Positions 18,718 to 27,767 of a DNA stretch of 64,000 nucleotides are shown one piece after another. The position numbers and the translations under genes were made by a program. The stretch is taken from contig UCNG01000004.1 in NCBI GenBank assembly GCA_900473915.1, positions 104,897 to 168,896 of the forward strand, read 5' to 3'. Positions within the stretch are counted from its first letter, which is position 1. Each line of letters begins with the position of its first letter. This DNA is from Hyphomicrobiales bacterium. Lineage in GTDB: Bacteria > Pseudomonadota > Alphaproteobacteria > Rhizobiales > Rhizobiaceae. Below the pieces are notes generated by a model, which worked only from the letters and a program-made list of their open reading frames with translations, had not been told where the DNA came from and did not search any database.

Positions 18718-18976
18718 GCCCTATCGTTCCCATTCTCGAAAGCTTCGCCTGCGGTTCCCGACGCAGTTGAAGCCTTGTGTCTCCGTCACGACTCCGGGTC
18801 GTTTTTGGGCCCGGTTTTATCCGGTCGCTTTCAGACCGGCGATCTTGTCGCGTCAGCCCGGATTTGCAGGGGGACGATGATGACGCAAACAAGATAGGGT
18901 TATATTGAGACACAGAACGGCTAGGTTGCAAAGTGCGGCTAAATGCCTGCCGCTAAAAGGTGTTTTCATGTCGCGA
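18718..18976. other. Leader region of the GlxA-type regulator, no gene seen
   Basis: No convincing reading frame is present. It carries small hairpins (ACGAC/GTCGT at 18788-18802; CCGGTC/GACCGG at 18821-18839) on the upstream side of the regulator gene. No riboswitch core was recognised. Confidence 0.5.
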
Positions 18977-19009
18977 AATTGAGGGCGGATCGCATGATCG
19001 CCCTCAATT
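18977..19009 (-). terminator. Hairpin after the DUF1127 gene
   Basis: Perfect 11 bp stem AATTGAGGGCG/CGCCCTCAATT around an 11 nt loop lies six bases beyond the DUF1127 stop. The minus-strand tail reads TTTCGCG, a weak U-run, so this is a probable terminator. Confidence 0.6.
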
Positions 19010-19014
19010 CGATT

Positions 19015-19293
19015 TCAGTTTCTGCGCTGTAATTCGCCCTGGTTTCTTGGAATGCCGGGCAGACGATCATCCACGTTAGGCCAGCCAATATCGTGCAATA
19101 TGTGCTCAGGCAACGATTCCAGTACCCGGCGGCTGCGCCTCACGCGACCTTCATAAGCCCAGATTTGCAGCTGCTTCTGTATTTTGGAGCGAAGCTCCAG
19201 AAGCCATGAGGGCCCATTCATAACGGTCCAGGTTGGCATGGAGCGAACGGTCGTCGCCTTGCCACTGGAAGCGGATTGGCATTGAACGGTCAT
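19015..19293 (-). CDS. DUF1127 domain protein (YjiS-like)
   Basis: A 92-aa protein whose C-terminal 45 residues match the DUF1127 pattern: an Arg-rich helix (RVRRSRRVLESLPEHIL) then HDIGWP. Such small Arg-rich proteins are abundant in Rhizobiales, and some act in RNA turnover and in phosphate and carbon metabolism. The ATG at 19293 with GGAG eight bases upstream is preferred to the longer in-frame start at 19308. It is divergent from a LysR regulator with a 157 bp shared upstream region. Confidence 0.85.
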   Translation of the reverse strand: MTVQCQSASSGKATTVRSMPTWTVMNGPSWLLELRSKIQKQLQIWAYEGRVRRSRRVLESLPEHILHDIGWPNVDDRLPGIPRNQGELQRRN

Positions 19294-19450
19294 TTTCTTT
19301 CTCCTCATTCAGGAAGTCCGGTTGATGCGTTCGCTGCAGCTCGCTTGTTGGGGTCCTGAATATGTATTCCACTTGACGTTCAATCAAACGAAATATAGAA
19401 AGGCTTAAGATCAGAAAATTTGAACATTCAGCACGAAAACGGAGACCGTC

Positions 19451-20371
19451 ATGACAGCGCCCGTTCAACATCCCCTTCCAATGCTTGATATTGATGTGCT
19501 GCGCACTTTTGTGGCGATTGCCGATACGGGAAGTTTTTCATCTGCAGCAAATGCCGTGTTCCGCACGCCTTCAGCCGTATCGATGCAAATCAAGAAACTG
19601 GAAGAGCAGCTCGGTGTTGCGGTTTTCGATCGGGATGCGCGCTCGGTCACGCTAACGAGCGATGGCGAGATTCTGCTCGGATATGCGCGCCGTCTTCTGG
19701 CTCTCAATCGGGAGGCCGTATCGAAGTTTGTTGCCCCGACGGTTACAGGCGTTGTTCGACTGGGATCGCCCGATGATATTGGCGAATGTGTCCTGCCCCT
19801 CGTGTTGAAGCGTTTTTCTGAAAGCCATCCGGGGGTAACGGTCGATGTGGTGATCGACCAAAGCAGCAACCTGCGCAAGCGGCTGGATGAGCGCCGACTG
19901 GATGTGACGCTGATCAATATTTCCCACACGGTGCCCAACAAAGGCGATGTGGAAGTTCTGTTGGACGAGGAACTGGTATGGGCTGGCGCCAAGTGTGGTA
20001 CGGCTTATCGCCGGGACCCTTTGCCGCTCTCCATTTGGGAAGAGGGCTGCGCCTGGCGGGGCAATGCGCTCGAAGCGCTTGAAAGCAGCGGGCGTCCTTA
20101 TCGGATCGCTTATATGAGTTCACACTCGACCGGGCAGCGGGCCGCGATCATGGCTGACCTCGCGATAGCGCCATTCGGTAAGACACTTTTGAGTGACGGG
20201 ATCGTAGCGCTCGGGCCGGAACATGGTCTGCCTGCTCTGGGGCGTTATCAGCTAGGTATGGTGGTAAAGCCGGAAGCCGGTCCGCACATTCAGGTTGTTG
20301 CCGACCATCTGCGGAATGTTTTCGAAGCCTATCGTCGCTCAGGTCGCTTCGAGACGTTCCGCTCCTGCTGA
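19451..20371 (+). CDS. LysR-family transcriptional regulator
   Basis: A 306-aa regulator with an N-terminal winged helix-turn-helix (about residues 12-70; TGSFSSAANAVFRTPSAVS) and a C-terminal periplasmic-binding-like effector domain. It is divergent from the DUF1127 gene, the usual arrangement when a LysR protein controls its neighbour, so DUF1127 is a candidate target. The effector is unknown. Confidence 0.9.
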   Translation: MTAPVQHPLPMLDIDVLRTFVAIADTGSFSSAANAVFRTPSAVSMQIKKLEEQLGVAVFDRDARSVTLTSDGEILLGYARRLLALNREAVSKFVAPTVTGVVRLGSPDDIGECVLPLVLKRFSESHPGVTVDVVIDQSSNLRKRLDERRLDVTLINISHTVPNKGDVEVLLDEELVWAGAKCGTAYRRDPLPLSIWEEGCAWRGNALEALESSGRPYRIAYMSSHSTGQRAAIMADLAIAPFGKTLLSDGIVALGPEHGLPALGRYQLGMVVKPEAGPHIQVVADHLRNVFEAYRRSGRFETFRSC

Positions 20372-20593
20372 CGGCAAATTGCAGCTTATGGGGATGGGCT
20401 AATTCCTTCTCTTGCCACGGAAAAACGCTGCGCTAAATTTCTTCCGTGACAGCCGAGTGAATCGGCTTCACCGCCAGATGCCGGGCAGGGCCCAGCATGT
20501 GGCGGAAGCATAACTGCTTTGAATGGACCTGGAACTCTATGCGCCTGCTTTTTCAAAAAGGGCAGAAACGCGCATCCCATTGGAGAGACTGTG

Positions 20594-20728
20594 ATGAAGC
20601 TGACCCGACTTGTCCCTGTTGCTATCGTTCTCTGCGCATTTACGCTTGCGTCCTGCGCAAATACCGTTCGCGGCGTTGGCCGCGACGTAAAGAACACTGC
20701 CCATGCGGTTCAGGAAACTGTGGAATAA
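20594..20728 (+). CDS. Entericidin A/B-family small lipoprotein
   Basis: A 44-aa lipoprotein. The signal sequence ends in the lipobox LASC, so Cys lipidation is expected, followed by a short amphipathic mature peptide (ANTVRGVGRDVKNTAHAVQ) typical of entericidins. GGAGA lies upstream of the ATG; a longer frame from 20519 has no family match. A terminator follows. Entericidins are envelope lipoproteins first described as toxin/antidote peptides in E. coli; here only one member is present. Confidence 0.85.
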   Translation: MKLTRLVPVAIVLCAFTLASCANTVRGVGRDVKNTAHAVQETVE

Positions 20729-20739
20729 AGAGAACGGAT

Positions 20740-20763
20740 GGCCCAGGTGTATCCCGGGCCTTT
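20740..20763. terminator. Terminator between entericidin gene and GT39 gene
   Basis: An imperfect 8 bp stem (GGCCC-A-GG with CC-C-GGGCC, one mismatch, TGTAT loop) followed by TTTC lies just after the lipoprotein gene and just before the convergent gene's stop. Confidence 0.65.
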
Positions 20764-20766
20764 CGG

Positions 20767-22311
20767 TCATGGCACCAGAAAATAGCTGACCGCCAAGTGT
20801 TCGTCGGGCCGGGTTTTGTATTTAATATCAGTGGTTACTACGCCGTTTTGAGGCACGACGACGTTCGCATTGTGCAATAAGGTTGCAATGCGGTCGTTGG
20901 GTTCAGGCCCGCCAAACCACATCACGAGAAAAGGTGGTGTTAAGTTTGTTGTGCCGCCCGGCGTTTCGGGATGTACCACACGCAAGGACGAATCAAACAA
21001 TCGGAAGTTTCCCGGTATCTGGGCATTGTCCGTCAGGATCGTCTTGAATGGGCCTTTCGCCTGCACCTCTTCATAAAGATGCCGATAATCGAGCTGACCG
21101 TAAGGTGGCGAGCTAGAGCCGTAGGTTAGATAATAGCTCAGAACCGGCGGAACAATGAGCGCCACGACTGCGCCGACGACGGCATAGTCGAGCACTGCCC
21201 TGTTTCCGGTCCGATAACGTGCCATAAGGCTCGCCATCAGTGCTGGAGTGAGGAACAGAACGGGCTGGAGCCACCGATCTTTCACATTATTGGCGCCGGT
21301 AGCGACGACGCCAACCAGAACAATTCCCAGTCCGACCAGGATCAGGAGGCGCATGAACTTTTCGCCAGGGGTCAGCGGAGTGGATGCGGCGGCGCGCTTT
21401 TTCCAGTGAATGAGCGCGATGATGCCCGCTATTGCGAGCGCAAGGATGGAAAACAGAAATGCCGCTTCTATCAGGCTTTCGACCCCCATCAGCCGGTCGA
21501 AGAGAATATTGCCGGAAGCACCGATCTCAAATTTTCCGGCACGCGCCATGACGCTGGATTTATGGGCAAGCATCCAGAGTGCGGTGGGTCCAAAGCAGAT
21601 CGCAAATGTCAGGATCGTGACGAAGCTGAGCTTGGACAGCAGTATCCGGCGATATTCGGGAATGAGAAGTCCCGTCACGATCAACATGATCAGGAAGAAC
21701 GAGGCATTGAACTTGCCGAGAAGCGCGGCAGCCATAGCTGCGCCAAGGGCGGCGGCAGAGCCGGCACGCCGCGCGCGCATATGCCAGGCAAAGGCCAGGA
21801 AAGCCCAGCCGCAACCGGCGGTGCCTGCAACAGAATGCGTGAGGGCGCGCTGGGATTCCCATCCGATTTGCGGAATGAGAAACAGCCCGAGCATGCTGGC
21901 TGAAGCGATGATGCGCGTGAAGCCAAGCAACCTCATGGCGCCATAAACGCTCAGGAAAAGGCTCGCTAAAATGCTGAATTTCACGATCTGGAGGGTGAGC
22001 ATCGATGTGCCCAACACTGACGCTGCCAGATTGGTAATCCATGTATAAAGTGGAGGTTGCGATCCGCCATAGCCCCAGTCAAGATAGCCGATATTGGCCA
22101 GTTGTTCGGCGTCATCAAGGCCAGCGCCGTTGGAAACGATAGTGACGAGAACGGCTTGGAAAGCGAAATAGCACAGCACGAAAACTACAGCTAAAGGCAG
22201 GCCGAAAAGCTTTTTGTCGGCGGTGGAAACAACGGTAGCTGATCGTTGCGCGGTCAAATGCATTGCCTTGAATAAATTGCCTGTGCGGGTTCCACTGGAA
22301 GCAGCCTGCAT
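20767..22311 (-). CDS. GT39-family (ArnT/PMT-like) membrane glycosyltransferase
   Basis: A 514-aa polytopic protein with about 11 membrane helices. The first periplasmic loop holds the acidic motif GAGLDDAEQ, then the conserved aromatic region YGGSQPPLYTW, as in dolichyl/undecaprenyl-phosphate-sugar transferases such as ArnT. These enzymes move a sugar from a lipid carrier to lipid A or protein on the periplasmic face. The acceptor is unknown. ATG 22311 is used; ATG 22263 would remove 16 polar residues. Confidence 0.83.
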   Translation of the reverse strand: MQAASSGTRTGNLFKAMHLTAQRSATVVSTADKKLFGLPLAVVFVLCYFAFQAVLVTIVSNGAGLDDAEQLANIGYLDWGYGGSQPPLYTWITNLAASVLGTSMLTLQIVKFSILASLFLSVYGAMRLLGFTRIIASASMLGLFLIPQIGWESQRALTHSVAGTAGCGWAFLAFAWHMRARRAGSAAALGAAMAAALLGKFNASFFLIMLIVTGLLIPEYRRILLSKLSFVTILTFAICFGPTALWMLAHKSSVMARAGKFEIGASGNILFDRLMGVESLIEAAFLFSILALAIAGIIALIHWKKRAAASTPLTPGEKFMRLLILVGLGIVLVGVVATGANNVKDRWLQPVLFLTPALMASLMARYRTGNRAVLDYAVVGAVVALIVPPVLSYYLTYGSSSPPYGQLDYRHLYEEVQAKGPFKTILTDNAQIPGNFRLFDSSLRVVHPETPGGTTNLTPPFLVMWFGGPEPNDRIATLLHNANVVVPQNGVVTTDIKYKTRPDEHLAVSYFLVP

Positions 22312-22663
22312 TTCACAGGATTATGTCCAGATTTCAATTGGGCCGCTCAAAAAGCCTTGTAACAAAGGCGTGTAAATACGCAACCTCACAAGGTAAAGGG
22401 TGCAGGCCGATTCAGGCAATTTATATGCGCAACAATGGCAAAAACCGCGCTGCCAGAGGTGCACGGTTTTGCCAATTACGCATGGCATCTCCGCCGAACG
22501 GTACACTGGCGGGATATACAGAGCTCCGGTACGCAGTACCAGATCCGGAGCCGAGAGCGGTTTGATCCGTCTCGTGCTCCTTTTTAGCTCAACATCGTTA
22601 CCGTACGGTTATCAGAGGCTTAAGCAATTCTAAACAATGCAAGTTTTTTGCATGGAAAATTAT
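22312..22663. other. 352 bp gap without a protein gene
   Basis: No reading frame here looks coding. The region is rich in inverted repeats ending in a plus-strand terminator, described separately as a possible small RNA. The minus-strand promoter of the GT39 gene should lie at the low-coordinate end. Confidence 0.6.
22400..22587 (+). ncRNA. Candidate structured small RNA ending in an intrinsic terminator
   Basis: Three hairpins follow one another: TGGCAAAA-A-CCG with CGGTTTTGCCA (22436-22447 and 22464-22474, one bulge); GCTCCGG/CCGGAGC (22523-22529 and 22545-22551) enclosing GGTAC/GTACC; and an 11 bp imperfect stem GAGC-GAGA-CGG with CCG-TCTC-GCTC (22548-22579) followed by CTTTTT. The last looks like an intrinsic terminator on the plus strand, yet both flanking genes are on the minus strand. 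The 5' end is a guess and no clear promoter was found. Confidence 0.35.
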
Positions 22664-23554
22664 TTACTTCGCGGCGGATTTAGAACGAAGGTAATTGATA
22701 ATGCCAGAGAAATCTTCGCCGCCGTGCCCTTCGCCGTCAAAAAGACTGTACAGGTCCTGCGCATGCGCACCGAGAGGAGTTTCGGCACCGGCGCTTTTGG
22801 CTGCTTCCTGTGAAAGTTTAAGGTCTTTCAGCATCAAAGCAGCAGCAAAGCCGGGCTTATAGTCACGATTTGCGGGCGATGTGGGAACCGGACCGGGAAC
22901 CGGGCAATAGGTTGTCAGCGACCAGCATTGTCCCGAAGAAGTCGAAGCTACGTCGAAAAGTGCCTGATGGGACAGGCCAAGCTTTTCAGCGAGCACGAAG
23001 GCTTCGCTCACTCCAATCATCGATATGCCGAGGATCATGTTGTTGCATATCTTCGCCGCCTGTCCGGCGCCATCGCCGCCGCAATGGACGATTTTCCCGG
23101 CCATGGGTTGCAGGATAGGCTCTCCGCGCTGGAAAGCATCGTCACTGCCCCCGGCCATGAAAGTCAATGTGCCCGCCGCCGCGCCACCGGTCCCGCCGGA
23201 AACCGGCGCATCGATGGAAAGGTGGCCATGAGCGGCTGCCAGTTCATGCGCCTTGCGAGCCGAATCGACGTCGATTGTCGAACAATCGATAAAAAGCGAA
23301 CCCTTTCGGGCCTTGGGCGCAATGTCTTCATAAACCGAGATAACATGCTTGCCTGCGGGCAGCATCGTTATGACCGCATCCACGTCGGCGACTGCTTCTG
23401 CCGCGCTTGCCGCAATTTCGAGGCCGTTGGCCTTTGCTTCTTCCAGATGCTGCGGCAACAGATCGAAGCCCAGCACCTTATGACCGGCCTTGACCAGATT
23501 GGCAGCCATCGGGCCGCCCATATTGCCGAGGCCGATAAATGCGATTGTGGCCAT
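22664..23554 (-). CDS. mmsB: 3-hydroxyisobutyrate dehydrogenase
   Basis: NAD-dependent oxidation of 3-hydroxyisobutyrate to methylmalonate semialdehyde in valine breakdown. The N terminus has the family Rossmann pattern FIGLGNMGGPMAANL; the substrate motif DAPVSGGTGGAAAGTL is near residue 116; the catalytic Lys lies in QAAKICNN near 170. At 296 aa it has family length. GGAGG precedes the ATG. It is 30 bases downstream of the acyl-CoA dehydrogenase gene, forming a valine-catabolic pair. Confidence 0.92.
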   Translation of the reverse strand: MATIAFIGLGNMGGPMAANLVKAGHKVLGFDLLPQHLEEAKANGLEIAASAAEAVADVDAVITMLPAGKHVISVYEDIAPKARKGSLFIDCSTIDVDSARKAHELAAAHGHLSIDAPVSGGTGGAAAGTLTFMAGGSDDAFQRGEPILQPMAGKIVHCGGDGAGQAAKICNNMILGISMIGVSEAFVLAEKLGLSHQALFDVASTSSGQCWSLTTYCPVPGPVPTSPANRDYKPGFAAALMLKDLKLSQEAAKSAGAETPLGAHAQDLYSLFDGEGHGGEDFSGIINYLRSKSAAK

Positions 23555-23584
23555 GACAAAACCTCCCTTGCTGATTGTTGCGCT

Positions 23585-24742
23585 TCAACGGCCGATCATG
23601 TGACGGGCGATGATAACGCGCATGATTTCGTTGGTGCCTTCAAGAATTTGATGAACGCGCAGGTCTCGCACCAGTTTCTCCACGCCATAATCGTGAAGAT
23701 AGCCATAACCACCCAGAAGCTGGAGGGCTTCGTTTGCGACGTTGAAGCCGGTATCGGTCACGAAGCGTTTGGCCATGGCCGACCATTTGCCGGCGTCGTG
23801 GGTCTTGCGGTCGAGCTTGCTGGCGGCCGTATAAAGAAGCATGCGCGAAGCGGCCAGTTCCGTTTCCATGTCGGCCAGGCGGAACTGCAACGCCTGAAAG
23901 CGATCAAGCGTTTGCCCGAAAGCCTTGCGCTCGGCGCTATATTCCAGCGCCTTGGTCGTTGCGGCTTGCGCGCCGCCTAGCGAACAGGCGGCAATATTAA
24001 GGCGCCCGCCGTCGAGGCCGGCCATCGCGATCTTGAAGCCGACGCCTTCATCGCCGAGGCGATTCTCAACCGGTACGCGGCAGTTGTCAAAAATGACCGT
24101 GCGGGTCGGCTGGGCGTTCCAGCCCATTTTATGCTCGTTGGCACCGAAAGACAGGCCCGGTGCATCTTTAGGCACAACAAGCGTGGAAATGCCTTTCGGA
24201 CCGTCCTCGCCGGTACGCACCATCGTGACATAGACGTCAGTCGCACCGGCACCGGAAATGAACTGCTTCGCGCCGTTGACAATATAATGGTCGCCATCGC
24301 GCACGGCTCGGGTCTTGAGTGCCGCCGCGTCGGAACCGGAGCCGGGTTCTGTGAGGCAGTAGCTCGCCAGCCAGTTCATCGAGGTTAGTTGCGGCAGGAG
24401 GCGCTGGCGCTGGTCCTCATCGCCGAAAGCGTCGATCATCCAAGCAGCCATGTTATGAATGGACAGGAAAGCCGAAAATGTCGGGCAAGCCGTGGCAAGA
24501 GCCTCGAAGATAAGCACTGCATCAAGCCGTTTCAGCGCCGAGCCACCGACGTCTTCCCGCACATAAATACCGCCCATGCCGAGCGGCCCGGTTTCACGCA
24601 GGAGGTCCACCGGGAAATGCTTGTCGCGATCCCATTGCAATGCATCGGGAGCTACGCGATCGCTGGCGAAGGCGCGCGCCATATCCTGAATGGCAAGCTG
24701 TTCTTCGTTCAGTTCGAACTGGTTCTGGTCGGCAGCATCCAT
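23585..24742 (-). CDS. Acyl-CoA dehydrogenase, probably isobutyryl-CoA dehydrogenase
   Basis: A 385-aa FAD acyl-CoA dehydrogenase with the three-domain fold. The catalytic base sits in the C-terminal motif ILEGTNEIMR (Glu about 371), and the FAD/substrate motif ASYCLTEPGSGSDAA is near residue 130. Its close pairing with mmsB indicates branched-chain substrates, most likely isobutyryl-CoA; that assignment is from context. GGAGG precedes the ATG. It is divergent from cobQ. Confidence 0.87.
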   Translation of the reverse strand: MDAADQNQFELNEEQLAIQDMARAFASDRVAPDALQWDRDKHFPVDLLRETGPLGMGGIYVREDVGGSALKRLDAVLIFEALATACPTFSAFLSIHNMAAWMIDAFGDEDQRQRLLPQLTSMNWLASYCLTEPGSGSDAAALKTRAVRDGDHYIVNGAKQFISGAGATDVYVTMVRTGEDGPKGISTLVVPKDAPGLSFGANEHKMGWNAQPTRTVIFDNCRVPVENRLGDEGVGFKIAMAGLDGGRLNIAACSLGGAQAATTKALEYSAERKAFGQTLDRFQALQFRLADMETELAASRMLLYTAASKLDRKTHDAGKWSAMAKRFVTDTGFNVANEALQLLGGYGYLHDYGVEKLVRDLRVHQILEGTNEIMRVIIARHMIGR

Positions 24743-24923
24743 GGTTTCCTCCCTATGAGCACCGCTTTCATGGTCCGACTAGAGCATAAGAGCAGGATGC
24801 TGCCAACGCTCCAGTGGAATAATGTTGCTCACATTTGTAATAAACTGATGCGCATTTTTGCATAGACGCGTACCGGTCGGGGTCCCGTTGCCAGCGGGAT
24901 CAGATTAAGCTACGCAGCAGTCC

Positions 24924-26375
24924 ATGGCACGCGCAATCATGTTTCAGGGGACCGGTTCGGACGTCGGCAAGAGTGTTCTTGTCGCCGGGCTTTGCCGCCT
25001 TGCGCGCAATCGGGGACTGAAGGTACGCCCGTTCAAGCCGCAGAACATGTCAAACAATGCCGCTGTCAGCGATGACGGGGGTGAGATCGGTCGTGCTCAA
25101 TGGCTGCAGGCGCTGGCTTGTGGCGTGCCGTCCTCGGTGCATATGAATCCGGTTCTGCTGAAGCCGCAGACGGATATGGGCAGCCAGGTTATTGTTCAGG
25201 GTCAGATGCGGGGCGAAACGCGTGGGCGTTATTATCAGGAGTTGAAACCGCAGCTCATGGCTGCGGTCATGGAATCATTCGCCCGAGTCAGCGAATGCGC
25301 AGATCTTGTGCTGGTGGAAGGTGCGGGGTCGCCCGCTGAAATCAACCTTCGCGCGGGCGACATTGCCAATATGGGATTTGCGACACAGGCTGGTGTCCCT
25401 GTTGTTCTCGTCGGTGATATAGACAGAGGCGGCGTGATTGCCTCTCTGGTCGGCACCCACACGATTTTGCCGGAAGAAGACCGCGTCATGGTTCGCGGTT
25501 TTCTGATCAACAAGTTCCGAGGCGATATTTCGCTTTTCGATGACGGTCTTGAAGCAATCACGCGGTTTACCGGCTGGCGCTCATTTGGAGTGGTTCCGTG
25601 GATGAACGCAGTATCGCGGTTGCCTGCCGAGGATTCGGTCGTTCTTGAGCGGGCTGCGCGCGGAGACAAAAAGGCGCTTGTCGTCGCAGTGCCGATGTTG
25701 CCGCGTATCGCCAATTTCGATGATCTCGATCCGCTAAAGGCAGAACCCGATGTAGAAGTGGTTATGGTGCCGCCGGGTTCCAGTCTGCCTGCGGATGCGG
25801 GACTTGTGGTGCTGCCCGGCACAAAATCTACGATAGCCGACATGCGGGCGTTACGGGAGAATGGCTGGGAACAGCAATTATCTGCCCATGTGAAGCGGGG
25901 TGGTCATGTGTTGGGCATTTGCGGCGGGTTCCAGATGCTTGGTCGCCACATTAGCGACCCTGCCGGTATTGAGGGGGATGCGCGGGGCATCGATGGTCTC
26001 GGGTTCCTCGATATTGAAACAGTTATGGAGCCTGAAAAAGTGGTCCGCAATGTGCGGGCGACCTCGCTTCTTCATAATACTCTGCTTGAAGGTTATGAAA
26101 TTCATATCGGTCGCACGACCGGGCCAGATATGACACGGCCGTTCGCCCGAATTGGCGAGCATGATGATGGAGCCATATCGCCGGACGGACGCATCATGGG
26201 GACTTATCTGCATGGCGTGTTCAATGCGGACGAATTTCGTCGGAAATTTCTGCACAGTCTCGGGGTGCATGGCAGTTCAGTGAACTATCGCGCCGGTGTC
26301 GAGGCTGCACTGGATGAACTGGCCGAAGGGCTGGAAGCGTGTCTCGACATCAATGCGCTGTTTGACTTGAAATAA
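24924..26375 (+). CDS. cobQ: Cobyric acid synthase
   Basis: Glutamine-dependent amidation of adenosyl-cobyrinic acid a,c-diamide at four side chains (b, d, e, g). The N-terminal ATPase domain has GTGSDVGKS (9-17) and FKPQNMSNNA; the C-terminal type-1 glutamine amidotransferase has its nucleophile Cys333 in GICGGFQML and a catalytic His in TYLHGVF near 430. At 483 aa it is full length. It lies just before the cobalamin riboswitch and has its own upstream region, shared with the divergent acyl-CoA dehydrogenase gene. The ribosome-binding site is weak. Confidence 0.97.
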   Translation: MARAIMFQGTGSDVGKSVLVAGLCRLARNRGLKVRPFKPQNMSNNAAVSDDGGEIGRAQWLQALACGVPSSVHMNPVLLKPQTDMGSQVIVQGQMRGETRGRYYQELKPQLMAAVMESFARVSECADLVLVEGAGSPAEINLRAGDIANMGFATQAGVPVVLVGDIDRGGVIASLVGTHTILPEEDRVMVRGFLINKFRGDISLFDDGLEAITRFTGWRSFGVVPWMNAVSRLPAEDSVVLERAARGDKKALVVAVPMLPRIANFDDLDPLKAEPDVEVVMVPPGSSLPADAGLVVLPGTKSTIADMRALRENGWEQQLSAHVKRGGHVLGICGGFQMLGRHISDPAGIEGDARGIDGLGFLDIETVMEPEKVVRNVRATSLLHNTLLEGYEIHIGRTTGPDMTRPFARIGEHDDGAISPDGRIMGTYLHGVFNADEFRRKFLHSLGVHGSSVNYRAGVEAALDELAEGLEACLDINALFDLK

Positions 26376-26436
26376 GCTCTCCAATTGTCGGCTGCGATTG
26401 ACGCCGATAGGGGGAAAGCCTAGTGTCCAAAGTCAT

Positions 26437-26650
26437 GCAACAGGTCTTTGTCGGGACGAATCCCGGCGATACCAAAAGGGAATGCGACGGACGGACCCAT
26501 TCCGGGCGTCTTTATCGCAGCCGACCCCGCGACTGTAGAGCGGAGAGGGAAGAAGCAAACCGGACAAACCGGTAACCACTGGAAGCTGAGAGCTTCTGGG
26601 AAGGTCGCTTCAATCCCTAAGACCCGCGAGCCAGGAGACCTGCCTGTTGC
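26437..26650 (+). promoter_or_regulatory. Cobalamin (AdoCbl) riboswitch
   Basis: Closing stem P1 is GCAACAGG (26437-26444) with CCTGTTGC (26643-26650). The conserved B12 box GCCAGGAGACCTGCC is at 26630-26644, and the core segment CCCCGCGACTGTAGAGCGG around 26527-26545 and a CCACTGG element near 26577 are present. The element precedes cbtB. A GGGA/TCCC hairpin beyond P1, just before the cbtB ribosome-binding site, could be part of the expression platform. It is expected to shut off cobalt uptake and cob expression when coenzyme B12 is plentiful. Confidence 0.95.
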
Positions 26651-26712
26651 GTGAGGGCATTGAGCCCGAGCCCCATGGGAGGTTTTTCCCTGCTGCCTGC
26701 ACGGAGGTTGTC

Positions 26713-26901
26713 ATGGCTGCACGAACTCAAGATTCTGTTTCCACCATACTCGCAATGCCGCTCGCTGCCCGACTGAGCACAGCTGTCGCTTCACTGCTCC
26801 TCGGCGCGTTCCTGATTTACGGCGTAGGGCTTGCCCATTCCGACACGCTGCACGATTCGGCACATGACACGCGCCATTCCTATGGTTTTCCCTGTCACTG
26901 A
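26713..26901 (+). CDS. cbtB: Cobalt transporter small subunit CbtB
   Basis: A 62-aa protein with one membrane helix (TAVASLLLGAFLIYGVGLA) followed by a His-rich tail (HSDTLHDSAHDTRHSYGF) that probably binds metal. CbtB is always paired with CbtA in B12-regulated operons. GGAGG precedes the ATG; an in-frame start at 26647 lies inside the riboswitch end and is rejected. Confidence 0.92.
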   Translation: MAARTQDSVSTILAMPLAARLSTAVASLLLGAFLIYGVGLAHSDTLHDSAHDTRHSYGFPCH

Positions 26902-27048
26902 GCAGTTTGACATCTTTCGGAATTGAAGTTGAACAAGGCTCGATGGCGCACGGCTAGAGTATTTCCCGTTTTGATTGAATCATTGGAAATGTTCTATCTG
27001 GTTGGTTTTATGCGCGTCTTGTTCCGAAAACCGTATTGAGGGACAGAA
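26902..27048. other. cbtB-cbtA spacer containing a repeat
   Basis: The 147 bp spacer is unusually long for an operon. It holds a degenerate copy of the mosaic palindromic repeat (26955-27034), which probably inserted between the two genes. Confidence 0.6.
26955..27034. repeat. Degenerate mosaic palindromic repeat, copy A
   Basis: Modules are recognisable in order: ATTTCC/GGAAAT inverted repeat (26961-26966 and 26985-26990), then TTCTATCTGGTTGGTTTT, then GCGTCTTGTTCCGAAAACCG. The same module order occurs at 34181-34283, and the last module is shared with 35680-35726. This resembles the abundant intergenic palindromes of Brucella and other Rhizobiales. Confidence 0.6.
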
Positions 27049-27762
27049 ATGTTGATCCGTTATTTGTTGGCAACACTGGCCGCCGGTCTTCTGGCCGGGC
27101 TGCTGGTCACGCCTGTTATGTATCTGAAAACAGTGCCTTTGATCCTGCAGGCCGAAACCTACGAAGAGGCTGGTGGTGGCCACAGCCATGGCGAGACGGA
27201 AGCTGCGCCTCACGATCATGGTGCCGCTCCTGCAGATGCTGGAGAAGAAGGAGCGGAGCTGCCGTTTGGACGGCTGGGCAATACGATTCTTGCCAATCTC
27301 GTGGCCGGGGCCGGTTTTGCCCTGCTGCTTGGCGGGCTAGCCCTGCTTATCGGACGTCGCATCACGGTGCAGAATGGTATCTATTGGGGTGTTGCGGGTT
27401 TCTTCACAGTCGCATTTCTGCCTGCGTTGGGACTGTCGCCAGAATTGCCGGCAATGCCTGCGGCGGATCTGGTCGAACGCCAGCTCTGGTGGACTACGAC
27501 CGTGGTGCTGAGCGGCCTCGGTATCTATCTCATCGCTTTGCGTCAGGAAACCTTGGCAAAGATATCGGGGCTGGTGCTGATCATGGCGCCGCATCTTTAT
27601 GGTGCTCCGCATCCAGAGGATATTTCGTCGCCTGTTCCCTCGCTGCTTGCTTCGCAATACGCGGTCGCTTCGCTGGCGACGAACCTGTTCATGTGGGCGG
27701 TGATTGGTCTCGCGCTTGGCTGGTTCATCCACCACTATGCATCGTCCGAAATTGGAGGCTGA
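27049..27762 (+). CDS. cbtA: Cobalt transporter CbtA
   Basis: A 237-aa membrane protein with about six helices and a His/Asp-rich loop after the first helix ([17 protein letters not shown], about 42-58), matching CbtA. With CbtB it forms a predicted cobalt uptake system in alphaproteobacteria, and riboswitch control supports that. The ATG follows GAGGGACAGAA. The spacer to cobP is five bases. Confidence 0.92.
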   Translation: MLIRYLLATLAAGLLAGLLVTPVMYLKTVPLILQAETYEEAGGGHSHGETEAAPHDHGAAPADAGEEGAELPFGRLGNTILANLVAGAGFALLLGGLALLIGRRITVQNGIYWGVAGFFTVAFLPALGLSPELPAMPAADLVERQLWWTTTVVLSGLGIYLIALRQETLAKISGLVLIMAPHLYGAPHPEDISSPVPSLLASQYAVASLATNLFMWAVIGLALGWFIHHYASSEIGG

Positions 27763-27767
27763 CGAAA

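Noticed and set aside
18718-18976. Possible riboswitch in the leader of the GlxA-type regulator
   Set aside because: Only short hairpins; no glycine, SAM or other known core motif.
22928-23980. 350-codon plus-strand frame across mmsB and the acyl-CoA dehydrogenase
   Set aside because: Antisense shadow spanning two genes with clear families.
27036-27767. In-frame N-terminal extension of cobP over cbtA
   Set aside because: Overlaps cbtA in another frame; Arg/Ser/Cys-rich translation; GGAGG-ATG at 27768 gives the normal CobP length.
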